Positions 21,851 to 33,950 of a DNA stretch of 64,000 bases are shown here, piece after piece. The DNA comes from Hofstenia miamia. Taxonomy: Eukaryota > Xenacoelomorpha > Acoela > Hofsteniidae. Numbering within the stretch: position 1 is the stretch's first letter; every line of letters starts with the position of its first letter. Under the pieces are notes generated by a model. It searched no databases, was not told the DNA's origin, and saw only the letters and a list, made by a program, of their open reading frames with translations. The stretch is from contig CABFPE010000163.1 in assembly GCA_900660155.1 (NCBI GenBank), positions 575,897 through 639,896 on the forward strand, written 5' to 3'. A program made the position numbers and the translations under genes.

Positions 21851-24800
21851 GTACTGTTACAAATAATTTATGACTTAAATATGCTTAAAATGGATGTGTA
21901 TTACGCAAAACAGCTTTTATTTGGCCAGATAAAGCATCATCAAATATTCAGCATTGCTAGTTCCTTTTTATGGCCAACCATGCAGAGCGAATCTTTGTTA
22001 TCATAAGAGACTCATTAAATTTCAATCAAATTTTGGAAGGTAGGTGAAAAATAGCGTCTACAGATTAATGGTGTTTCTATCAATGAGAATGGTAAAGCTA
22101 CTATTACCTTAGAGATGTATGAAGAAGTTTAATATTCCTCATTGGGAAAATGTTTCTCAAATTTACATTGTAAGGTGTTTTGTAAAATTTGATGATTACA
22201 TATTCATGTAACTGCTCTTAATCGTTGCCTAAACATTCTAAATATATCCAGGGACTAAGCACAAATTTTTCCCGGGTCTATTCTTTGGAACGAGTACCTT
22301 CCTAGAGCACTCACACCCAATTTTTTCGCAGTTGCAAAGCAATATGTCCAAGCTACCTCAGTTTGATTCAACCCATGTTTCGGGTTTGGCCGGGGCATGT
22401 CGAGCAGATATTGGATATGGTTTTTTAAAGTGGAGACTCAAGGGGCAAAAGTGATTTAAAAACACACTTAAGGTGTGAAAAATTAAACCAAAAATTGCGA
22501 ATTTGATTGTGAAAGTAATATTCTTTCATCAAAGCTCCGGCTTGATAAAGTCTGGAGTTAATAGAAAATTCATTCCAAATTTGAAAAAAAATATTTATTA
22601 TGAATTTGTAGCTCTTGGTGAAATTAGATTCTATTCTACAAATAAGATCTTTTTGAGCTGATTTGTGGTCAATAGGCTTTGCAATTAAAATTACAAAGCT
22701 TTGTGTTAAAATAATTTTTCATTTTGCTATCATATTCATATGTATACTGTATATTGGCATCATGTTTTCTATTGGATTTCTATTTGTAGTAATTGTAGAT
22801 GATACTTGAAAAAATTACAATATCGGTATGATCAAATTCTGCATCTGTCTCTCAACCGGAGTTCAATGTTGTTGATAATATTTCGATATCCAAGGCCTAC
22901 TACACGTTTCTAAACAAGGCTAGCAGTTCGTACAATTTAGTTTTGATATATTGTGTAGCTTACACAATTTTTCAAGATTCAAGTGTCAATTAATTTATTC
23001 TAAATTTATGGGGCACAAAAAATACCCAAGTCGTTGTTATTTTATCTGAGCAAAATTCCGGAATTATGTAAGGGAATATTGCCTCATTTGATTTTAAAAT
23101 TATAAACTCGAGTTACTATGTTGTTCTGCAAAAGAGTTATTAATTCCTTACTTGATTTGTTTCAGTCCAGATTCAATATTTGTTTCAGGACAACATTTTA
23201 GTATGAATTCATTAAATTCATATTTGAGTTAGTTATCCCTCGAATTACATGTAGTTCAAAAGTGACTTAAGTCAAACATCATTACTAATTTTTTCTCTCA
23301 TATAACATACTCATCCTAAAGAACTATTTGTAGTTTAAATTAATCAAATGTATAAGATGATTTGCAATGAAAATATAATACGTTACCTTAAATCAAAATG
23401 TTGTCAGAAAAAATAACAATTTACGCAGTATTTGTAAAAAAGGAACTTTAAGCTACGAGGAGATTTACGTGTAGTACACCACCTCTGCATGTTTAAGTGA
23501 ATAATAAATTATTATAATTTCCCTCGAACTGCATTATTCGAAGCGTGCAATATTTTCGGCCACAATGTATTATTCGAGACTTGTATTTTTGTTGCTTCAA
23601 AACGTAAAATTCATTTTTTTTGCTAATAAAGACTTTACTCCCAATTTCAAATGCGTCATAGTGTTGTGCAATTGAGTGATATTTTCTGTGGCAGGGCCAC
23701 AGCCATTTGAAGTTACTTTGTACAATATGCAAAAAATATTATTTAAAAAAATAAGATGCTTTTTTAGTAAATGTATGATTTTTAATAAATTGGGGTAGAG
23801 GTAGGAGTACTGAAGATAATGGAGAAGCGTAGTGATCAATTCGATTCTGTGTAAGGTACCATGTGAAATGTGTGCAGCGCTAACTGCTCTTCAGGAAGTA
23901 AAGTATTGAGTGTTTACTTGAAGCTCAAATTTAAAAGTGAAAAATTTGATTCGCTACTCAATCAAATATATCAAAATTTTTGTACATTTATATAGTGAAA
24001 TTTGAAAAGAGAAATGCAACCAAATATTTTCATTAAAGCAATAATTTTTTAGGTTTAGCATTTCAATTATTGACAATCATAAATTTGTCTCTTAACAAAT
24101 AGTAGCTCAGAATCATTTTATATATTAATTTCTTAAAATTCAAGATTTAATTAAAAATTTTAAATGGTCATTAACTTAATTATATTTATATATCTTGAAC
24201 ATATTCTGCAACAACGCCGCAGAAAATACAATTGACTTTGCAATGCATGCCTGCAACAATGTTTACAGATCATTGACTAAGCACAAAATTGCTACAATTT
24301 TATTAAACGTATAGCAAATCCGATAGACGATAATTACTAAAGATTATTTTGCAACCGCAAATAAAAGTAGGAAACCATAGTTGAATACCTTAAAATGAGG
24401 AAATTCAGTTTTCAAACTATGGAGGAAGGGTATGATTGTTTCAAATAATCAGTGTTGTCCTTGAAACCGGAACCCTGTAATCAAGAATTTCTAAAAACAT
24501 TCGCTATACATATATCTCGTGGACAGTTAATGTTAGTTATAAATATTACCTTAAACCACCCAGGGATTTCTTAAAATTTTTTATAGTCTTGAAAAAACTT
24601 TGAGATGCTTATATCTCAAAAAGTAATGACAACATCTGAGAGCACCGGTGAGAGAGAGGATATTCCTCTTTTCATTTTTACTCTTTATCCAAGACCCGGC
24701 TCTCTTCCATTGAAAATCTGACTTTGCTCATGGCACTCTTTAATGGGTTTGAGAGATCAATGCACATATCAAGAAACTTCTAAAGTTGTTTGTTGCTTCC

Positions 24801-26574
24801 TTTATAAATACATGAACGTTAGATATGGAGGAATTTCAAATTTTTTCAAAAATTCGAAATTTTCAAACTTTATCTTTTCAGCTATTTCTGCACAAATAGA
24901 AATTCTCAACAATGCACTTAAGCACTTTCCCTAATATACATGTCCATGCCTAATTTACAAATTTCCTAACAGGCTTGGAGAAAATTCTTTGTATATATTT
25001 GTACTTTTAAAAGTACGCCATACTGTTTGAGGTTAAAAATGCAAAAAACATTGCTTTTAGAGGTGGTTCGGAATACTGGGATTAGCATGCCCCGAAAAGT
25101 TAGGTCGAGGCCCATGTAAATTAATATCAATTTTAGCCCTATGTTAAGATTTTGCCAACAAAATTCAATTTTTGGTCTTTTCTAATAAATTGCAATTAAA
25201 TTTGACTGTAGCTTTAACCAGCGGTTAGTAATTAAAAATAATTAAAAATTCAGAAATCAGGTTAATGTCAGGGCTGAGAGGAAGCTAAGACTTTCCTTAA
25301 CGTGTTAATGCGGTAAATTTGTACACTTTAATGTGTTAATATACGTTAATTTCCAGGTAATCGTAAATTAAACATTTCAAATGATCGGGAGGAATTTTTG
25401 AACTGAGAGTGATTTTTTACAACTTGAACATATTTAAAAATAGCGTCGTCTGTAAAATTCCAACCTACTAAAAATGAAGCTAAATATTTTTAGTTTTTTA
25501 TTCATCTTTGATCGTGAAAACTAATGATGAGCAACGTAACAACAATGGAATGTGGATGTGAGTAGATGACATTATCATTAACATCTTGTGTTAAATTTTA
25601 TAAGTCATGAATTGCTAGAGGAATTTTGTCCGCATATGTGTTCTTTTAGAAAATATAATTTGTTAATCATTAGCAAATTACCAAAACAATTATTACTAGC
25701 ATCTCAAGAATATAACCTAACGAACAATATTATTATTGGGGGAGCTGAACTGATGTCCTTTCTATACAAAGCTTAAATTTCTTAAAATTAAAAAGATTTG
25801 AGGCCGCCTGGAACAGTTGTGGATGGGCTCCAGCCCAGCTCCCTAAACTTTGTTAAAGAAACATTAATAATCTTCTTATATCATATATTCAATTAGAAGT
25901 TTAGAAGTTGGTGATGCATGACTTAATTCTTGATTGATTTTTATGGGGGGAATTTCAGTCATGATCAAGTGAATCACAAATGCGGGGGCAGAGGCTTGCG
26001 AAAAAGTGGGAAATTATAGAAAAATAGATCCTAAAAATGCATTTCAGAACATTATTTTTTAACTTGGGGGATTCCATCATGCTCTTCCTTGCGTATGCCA
26101 CTAATACTGCCCATTAATAGAGAATAAATAAGTTATAGTCATCTGTTAGTTGAGGAAAGCATAATTTACTATCCATTGTTTGTGAATATGCTTTTATTGC
26201 GAGGGTCTCTGGCCAAGCCCAGAAAATATTCACATGGGTTTTGGTGCGAGCTACGCTAAAGGTAAATGAGCTGGAGGCTGAAGTGCAGATCACAATTTGC
26301 ACCTAATCTCTTAAAACTGTATATTCTAATATTTCCTATGTATATTATCAGCATGCTTTGCAGCAATTTTCATCAAACAAATTTCACTAAGAGTATACGG
26401 GTCGACTGCTGCTAAGGTAAAAGAAATTTACCCTTACAAAATATATGTGAAATTCCCAAACAAATTTAACACAGCCTAAAAATTAGTACTACGACGCCTC
26501 TAATTACTTATCTTGTTTGTACAAATAGTTTTTAAGCCTAATTTAAATATAAATATTTGATTTAAACTTTTAAT
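21850..26574. other. CpG-normal AT-rich stretch, no firm feature
   Basis: I found no splice-supported exon or recognisable transposon. Two weak candidates were noted. One is a minus-strand frame at about 23,600-23,740 (TSNGCGPATENITQLHN). The other is a plus-strand frame at 25,588-25,776 (ISKLPKQLLLASQEYNL). Neither has a family match, and neither is supported by neighbours. Confidence 0.35.
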
Positions 26575-26582
26575 AGGCAAAG

Positions 26583-28001
26583 CAACGATGGAATTGGATC
26601 AGATCTCGGATCGGTCCGGAATATATCGGATCGGATACGGATCGGATCTACATTTTTAGAAAATTTCGGATCTGTTTCGGATCCAAAAATGTTTAAAAAT
26701 TGTGTATTGTACATTTTATAGATTACGCATATTTTTACATTGAATGCCACTTTAAGTGTGTTAATAATCTCAATCTAAGTGAAATTTTGTAATTGAATTT
26801 CATTGTTCATACAACAGGTTCCGCGGTATTCTTTCCAACAACTTATAATGTTGGTGACGAATATTTCAAAGGTAAAATTGTAAAGCAACCAAAAACATTT
26901 GCTTGTATAAACTTGCAAATGGAAAGGAGAATCACAGAGATACAAGTTGGTTGCTGCAAACACCACCAAAATTTAATGATATAATATAATTTAGGATACT
27001 CTTCAATCAGAAATTCTCATGTAACATGCAACTTGCAATGCCAAGATCAACTTAGTTTTCAGAAAGTTCGTGATTATTGTAATAACTAAGTCATATGCCT
27101 TCGGCCTATCATTAATGGGATATTAACTTATTTAATGTTGCTTTATAGAACATAAAATTTGTAATCCAATCTAGTATCCAATTTCAATGAAAAGTAAACT
27201 ACAAAATTTATATTTAAATCTCACATTTAGTTTGAAAAAATGAATTTTTCTATCACGGATTTTAATACACTACTACAAATTTTTTTAATGTCTTGCAATA
27301 TAAATTTTGGGTTTGTTCTCAAATTTGCCATTACTTGTGCTACTCTTGTTTTCATTGCCTTACCTGCAATCTTGAAGTAAATTTCATCTTGTTGTTTGAA
27401 ACAACTTCAATTCGCAATTCATAGTAACATTGCAAAATGGTGATTTTTGGATTTGGACATAATAATATTAATAGTGCGGTAATACTATAAGAAATTCAAC
27501 TATTTTAGCTCTTTAAATATATTATGATTATAGTTGATGACAATTGTAATAATTTCTTGAATTTTTTCGTTTTCTTGACCAAAAATGACTCTATTAGATT
27601 GTAGTACTAGAAGAGCATTTGATGCTATTGTAATATTTCATAAATTAGCATTGATTTTTCAACAGATTGCTTTTAAGTTATACAGTATTCACTACATTTG
27701 AGTTAATTTGCATGCCCTATTGCGTAAGTTGTCCCATTTTTTCAATATCTTGGTCCAAGCCCGACCCTGTCTTCCTGTCTTCCGCGGTATATCGTATACG
27801 TCAATTTTTGATGTCACGACCGTGTTGAAGCACTTAAAATTTTCTATTCGCATCTGAAAAACATAAATATATATTAAGTCTATGTATATTTTTGTTAGAA
27901 TACTTATTTATACTCGGATCTGTTTCGGATCGAAAACTAAAATTCTTTTGAAAATTCGTACCGGATTGGATCCTAAGCTATTGGACCTGATTCCATCTCT
28001 G
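26583..28001. mobile_element. hAT-type element with 8-bp target duplication AGGCAAAG
   Basis: The 1,419-bp element begins CAACGATGGAATTGGATC and ends with the complement of CAGAGATGGAATCAGGTCC. It is flanked on both sides by AGGCAAAG (26,575-26,582 and 28,002-28,009). An 8-bp duplication with CA(G)-starting ends is the hAT signature. Subterminal regions carry many GGATCGGATC-like direct and inverted repeats (26,597-26,665 and 27,915-27,970). A minus-strand frame near 26,780-26,960 (YNFTFEIFVTNIISCWKEYR) weakly recalls the SERVFSTAGNIV region near the hAT transposase C-terminus, but this is not secure. Most of the interior has no coding capacity. Probably non-autonomous or decayed. Confidence 0.85.
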
Positions 28002-28009
28002 AGGCAAAG

Positions 28010-29407
28010 TTATTAGCAAATTTCTAAGAAATACATACAGCATAATTTTGAGCAATATTATGTTTAAAAAATTGTAAAATTGTAACTTGTTTTGTTTGTT
28101 TTTGCTAGTTCTCGATTTATGGCATTCTTAATTCCACTTATTATTATGTGTCTTAGACATGGATTACTAAATAGGAGTAATCCATGGTCTTAAATAATGG
28201 AGTAGCATTATAAGTCCGCTTATTTTACTAGTTATTCTTTGTTTATTCTTTTGACAGTATAGAAATACTAATGTTCACATAACTTGGATGAACCAATGAC
28301 AATTGCTCTGGCCATTAGAATTTTTATACAATCTTTCACTTTCGGTTTTTGAAAATTTTATCAAGATATCTACGAATTTAAATATATTTTTGGAGTCATT
28401 GTAAATCTTAGCAAATTGCTTGGATATAGGTTTAGAAATTTTTAGAAATTATAGCACCGCTAACTCAAAAATATTTAGTAAATATAGTTAAAAAATAAGC
28501 AATATGGCGTAATATATAAAAATAATAATATAACTTTAATAAATATTAAAATTCCTCTGGTGCCGGGTTGCTATGTTCTCATACATATTTTCATTGCATA
28601 AATTATTTATTTCATTTATATTGCAATTTAACAATAAGGAGTTCATATTAGTAGGCCATCCATGTTCCTCTAGTTTACCCAACCGTAAGCCGTTATTTTG
28701 CTCCCAGTAGATTACCAGTTGAACACTGATGAGTCTACAATGACTCAACAAGCAGCCCCGCTCCAAATGTGATGAAAATCTTGGCATTGTGCAGAGGTTA
28801 GCTGTAGTCATGGCAAAAAAGGTTTTGTCTTATCATGAGTTTTTTAAATTTTTCGTTTTGAATATTTGGCAGCTATACTATGTGTGAATGTTCTGAAGAA
28901 TGAATTTACTGTTCATCAAGTAAAGATAAAAAATAGGTTGATGAAAAACTATTATTTGCAATGACTACCTGTGGGTAACTATTTGCCATATTATAATTAA
29001 AAGATCATTTCAAGGCTTCCTTTTTATAATTAAGAGAAGCGATTTACTACTAAAAATATGCCTTTCAACGGTTTATATATGATATTTGAAATGATCTGTT
29101 GAATTGCTTAAAACATACATATTTCACAGTAAAGATTAAAGATGCTAGAATTTTTTTCATTCTAAGCAGTTTCTAACCTTTGAAAGAACACTTTTTACTA
29201 CTAGAATACAATTTTTAGTTCATTGTGCGATGACGCTCGATAACATTTCATAATATCCATCATAATTCTTGAAAAATCAAATTAACTATCTACACTCAAA
29301 TTTACATTACTAAAGTTAATTCACGGACAGATTCTTCACCTCTGCTAAAAACATGCATTCAAAAGATGAAATAAAACACGCAAAACCGAACATGTAGGCA
29401 TTAAGAA
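28010..29407. other. Stretch with one weak exon candidate
   Basis: A minus-strand frame at 28,811-28,536 (about 90 codons, including LVIYWEQNNGLRLGKLEEHG and NNLCNENMYENIATRHQ) has a coding-like composition and ends at a normal stop. It has no recognised homologue and only a moderate acceptor (near 28,793). The rest is AT-rich with nothing recognised. Confidence 0.2.
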
Positions 29408-29740
29408 TCAAAAATAGTTTTCGTGGTGCTTTTCCTTGTAATATAAAAAAAGAAAGTACAAACAAGCCAACAATATCAGTGCAGAAATGACAAAGAGGAG
29501 GTATCCCACATATTTGTAAAATGCATTTTTGCAAAAACTGTTTTCAGCACACTCCTTTTCTGGCGGTAGTGAACTTGTGAATACTAAAATAAAGGCAACT
29601 ACAAAACAAGCAAGTGCGAAAATAAAGATTTTAACACACTGCCGTCCTCTTACAACAGACTTTAAAACATAATCGCTTTGATATAGCCCATCCAAACTAG
29701 GCATCCATACTGTGCTAGAGTCCGAAGTATCTTCTTTCAT
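29408..29740 (-). CDS. Hypothetical small protein with two membrane spans
   Basis: A single minus-strand frame of 110 residues starts at ATG 29,740. A cytosolic-type N-terminus of about 36 residues (WMPSLDGLYQSDYVLKSVVR) leads into span 1 at about residues 38-55 (IFIFALACFVVAFILVF). A loop with two cysteines (Cys64, Cys70) follows, then span 2 at about 77-100 (YVGYLLFVISALILLACLYF), and then a basic tail KEKHH. Positive charges before span 1 and after span 2 predict both ends on the cytosolic side. I do not recognise the family. An overlapping same-strand frame to 29,316 (FGFACFISSFECMF) could be a further segment if an intron is missed. Absence of neighbours with related roles leaves the function open. 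Confidence 0.4.
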   Translation of the reverse strand: MKEDTSDSSTVWMPSLDGLYQSDYVLKSVVRGRQCVKIFIFALACFVVAFILVFTSSLPPEKECAENSFCKNAFYKYVGYLLFVISALILLACLYFLFLYYKEKHHENYF

Positions 29741-32440
29741 CTTACATTGGGTGCATCAAATAACATTTAAAGCTTACTGTCAAACAAGAGAAGTATTTAT
29801 CAGTTTGATTAACACGTTTCAACTGTTATTGACACAATCAGTAATTTCTGTACCATTGGCACGCAGAAATTCGTTATCTCTTTTGATAAATATTCAGCTA
29901 TATTACGCAACCAATCATAGGTTAGATGCTATTAAGTATTTGAAATTTAGATTTTTTTTATCAGCACTCGTTCCAAATCATGATTAAACATTTATATATT
30001 GCTCTTGAAAAACATAGAAATATATTTTTTAGGTTTTGTAGGAAAATTTTTAATTTTGTACGTAAAGAATAAACTTAGACTAACTGTACATTTAAATTAA
30101 CAAGCCAAAACTTGAAGGAACACTATATTCTCCAGCACTGACGCAACCAGTTTTCACGAAAAAGTGCATCCAGTAATTTATCATGTGTTGTTCACAAAAC
30201 CTATCTCAAGCTGAAACTAACACAGAGCTGATGCATTATGCTCTGGTACGCTCCAGTCCGGTCCGGTAATCAAATATTGCGGTGCTGTGGGTCTGAGATT
30301 TATGTAAGTTAAGTAATTTGTTATTCTTTTTTTATTTCGATACAGTGTATTTTCAAATTTATTTGTGTAGTGTTTTACATGTAAACATATTCATATCGAA
30401 ATATGTAAAAAATACTATATATCAAAAACACTCAAATCATTTATTAAAGGTTTCCAAAAGGCACTCCAACTTTTAGAGTGTGCTTAGATTACAAAGAAAA
30501 TTTAAAGTACACAATTAATAAATTATATGGTCTGGCCCAATATTTTGCCATCTATGGTAAATGTATGTTAATGTTTAAGAATTATGATGAATTTGAATAG
30601 CCAGTTAGAATTTTATTTAGTAAAAGTGTATTCGTAAAAAAAGATTTTGTCAAAAGCGCAAAAGCGTCCTTTGTCTAGGACACATATTTCGATAACGTTA
30701 TTGAGACGTCTGCCATTTGGAGAGGGCACATGTATAGCAATCTGGTCGTCTTCAAAGGACTGCTATGTTACAATTCATAGTGTTGATATGAACTCCCTAC
30801 AAAAATATTATTGATTTTTTCTTTAAAATCATATTTCCTAAGTAGCAATAATTAATTTCCTGGGTAGACTAAAGTAAATTACGCAGAGTTATATGTAGTT
30901 AATATTTAAAAGTTATACGCAAATCAGTAACTCATAAAGTTGAAAGTTTTGGTATCTTTGGTAGTTTTACTTTTTATTTGAATAACAAAATATTGAAAAT
31001 AGCAAAAATTTTGATATCATAACTACAATATTCATTGCAATAGTGTCCTGTGTGGAGGGCCGTGGACGAAAAAGTAAACGTAGTGGGGGCGAAGTGGATA
31101 CCATCATGCATTTAAAAGATATATAAACTAGCATGATTGTAAAATACTAATAAATGTATAGCAAAAAGATTTTCTTACTTATGAATAATTTACATTTTCA
31201 CATAATGTCACACTACTATACCGGCAAAACAACACTTGGTTATAGTTATTGTAAATAGTTTTTAACTCTTACAATATTTCAACCAATTTGAGTTAAAATT
31301 GTATCAAAAATTTACTTTTGGAGGAACATCAGAATTTCTAGTTGAGTTATTGAATTTCTCATTTCCATTAATATTGAAATTGTGTGCCAACCACCATTCA
31401 GATCATATAGGCTCCAATTTATGGATTGGTATTTAATAAGCAACTCCAGCAAATGTGGGAATCAGATGGAAAACCCCTTCACTGTGACTGCTCAGCATAT
31501 TATCTATCGCAGACAATTTATTAATTTTTTCTGATACTTAAATATTAAAGAATGAAAATAATTAATAAATGAACTTTTGAAATGATTATAATGATTATTA
31601 CTCCAATGTATTGCAAACTCAAAAACTAACTTCTACAGGAAACAACCATATCAACATTAAATTGCCTAGAGAGGACTTTCATCAAATTACAAATGGTACG
31701 TTTTTAATAGATTTCAGTAGTGTGGCCTCTATCCAAGGGCTTCTAAGCACTTAGAAGTCCTTGCTTCTATCCAATAAATAACCCAAGTGCTGAAAATCAA
31801 AGTCAAGCATTGAGCACATTTCAGTCAGAAATTATGGGATGTCTTCTAACTTAATAATTGCAAGTCATTCACCCATACTAAATCTCATGTAATCAGTACA
31901 TGTATTTATCTGATTCGTGTTTTAATGAAATTTAGCTTGATATGGACAATTATCCAAGCACTGAAAAAAATACAAACCAATGACAAAATCTATAGCTTCT
32001 ACTTCGTAACAAATGTAATTTAATGAAACTTTGCACATGCAAAATTCTAGGAAATATTTAGAGCTACACTAAATATATAAAAAACAGTTTAAAACCCTAA
32101 TAAAGAAAACATGTGTACACTTTTCCACAAAGGTATGTTCTAACCTATTAGACATTTGTAATACTTTTATGTTCAAAATAAAAAACAACTTTTTAAAATG
32201 TTACTCAGCTTGGAATTTTTGCATTTTTATAAGATCTTTAAACAGGTCGGTATAAATGCAAGTCCATATCTTATTTGAACTCAACTGTTCTAAGAACATC
32301 ACAATAAGATGTGCCATTGCTAATAATTCCAAATGTTGAAAGGAGCTCCTCTAGAAATACATGAAGTCAAAAAGCAGTAAGTGAATATTCTGCACCGAAT
32401 TTTAGAAATACTAACAAGTTGAAGAGTATCAATTAAAGAA
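29741..32440. other. AT-rich stretch, no gene recognised
   Basis: Only short chance frames. A short perfect-looking palindrome with AGGGCTTCTAAG lies at about 31,736-31,765. A GC-richer patch is at 30,240-30,295. No boundaries of mobile elements could be fixed. Confidence 0.4.
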
Positions 32441-32460
32441 ATGCTGTTGTGTTAGTGTTA

Positions 32461-32950
32461 CTATTGTGGCAAAGAAAGCCACCAAAATGATTGCAAAAGG
32501 AACATCTACGCTATTAGGTACGAAGGCTTCTAAAACGCGGAAGACCAGGGAGAAACTTCTAGTTCGTCATACATCGAAGTGCAAAGATTTAAACTAGTAA
32601 GAGCACTGGCAACAATTGGTACTAGATATTAGACTAATACCGATTACTAGAAATAGTGCTAATATTCACATTAGAAACTGACCACAAATCATTTTTTGTT
32701 TTCTTCATTATTCATTCAGCAAAAGTACTAGCAAGTACATATACTTCCAATTAAGTTGATAATCTTGTTGAATTTCATATTTGTAGATTTTTTTCTATTT
32801 CATAATTTTCATATTAGAAACATCCGATGGAAATCAACATCGAAAAACTGCATTCGTTACCCCCATAGGACCTCTATGAATGGGTTTTTATGGCGTTCAG
32901 ATTCTGCAACACGCTAGCAACTTTTCAGAGATATGTGATGATTAGGCCTT
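32461..32950 (+). mobile_element. Ty3/Gypsy-like LTR-element fossil (zinc-knuckle and RT scraps)
   Basis: A CCHC-like nucleocapsid knuckle (CYYCGKESHQNDC) is readable near 32,461-32,500. About 350 bases later comes a reverse-transcriptase scrap (KTAFVTPIGPL, then VFMAFRFCNTLATFQRY) at about 32,845-32,940. The order gag knuckle then pol RT and the wording 'KTAF...F.LCNAPATFQR' are typical of Metaviridae. The copy is badly broken and short; no terminal repeats were found. It lies outside the CpG-depleted blocks. Old. Confidence 0.55.
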
Positions 32951-32999
32951 GGATTTCGGTATAAAATTTGAGAGGATTTAAGTAAAGTGAACGGTAAAT

Positions 33000-33949
33000 T
33001 TATGTAACCTTAAAGAAGATCGGCATTGTTTTCAAGTATTTGCTGAACCTCTCTGATCCATGTCTTCATAATGTTCTGCTCCGAAAGTCATGTGGCCCAA
33101 AGAGTAACAATAGGCTCTGGTGGCAACGGAAGATTGGTAGAAGTTGAATATACCTACCTTCGCAAAGGTGATTTGACAAAAATTCTTTTGATGGCTGAGA
33201 TGAAATTGAAAGTTTTTGTGTAATTTTATTTTTCAAAAAGTATATCGTTGTTTCGAATCTGTTGTTTCATTGACAACGATTAAATATTGTTATCTGTCAT
33301 TTTGCACGTATTTTCTCAATATCTTCCTGGTATAGAAGTTGAATGAAAATATTCGTAAGTAATTTAGTATATTTTGTCATACATATTGATGTGAGGCAGG
33401 ATTGTCTATATTCCAAATTGGAATGCTGCATGTCATATCTTTATTGAAAGTGTTGTGATTCGTGATCTTGCCTTCTATTCTTCCCCATAGTATGGGCTGA
33501 CGTTTGGCTGTAGGTGGCTTTTTTGATGTGTCTTGCCATGATGGTCCAGTGCTCTTTTGGATAACCTCGAATTTTGTTGTGAAATTATGTGTCATCTAAT
33601 AGTTTCTGCCAGAAACTAAGGAACAGGAAGGGGGGTCTGGAGCCCATAATAATTCTCACAGGGGGACTCAATGGGACCCTAATTCGCGCATCTAGTCTTT
33701 TTAAATTTAAAATATAATTTTAAAGGCTTCAAGTCAGTAAACTGACTGAACTCTAATAAATTTTATGAGAGCCATTATTTCTTCTGTTAGAAGGAAGTCC
33801 TGAGTATGATTTCTATAAGACATCTGAGCATGCTATAACAAAACTGTGTTTATGTAAAACCCTAGCCAAAGTATCAATCTTATGCACCTGCTATGAAGCC
33901 CTTTAGCATTCTTAAAGCAACGTGTGCAACTACAACACCAACACAGATA
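33000..33949. other. CpG-normal stretch left of block 2, nothing recognised
   Basis: Contains short chance frames only. CpG becomes rare from about 33.95 kb onwards. Confidence 0.35.
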
Positions 33950-33950
33950 T

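Noticed and set aside
21307-21873. 188-codon frame across the N gap
   Set aside because: The part past 21,545 is (TA)n and N. Only the transposase remnant before it is meaningful.
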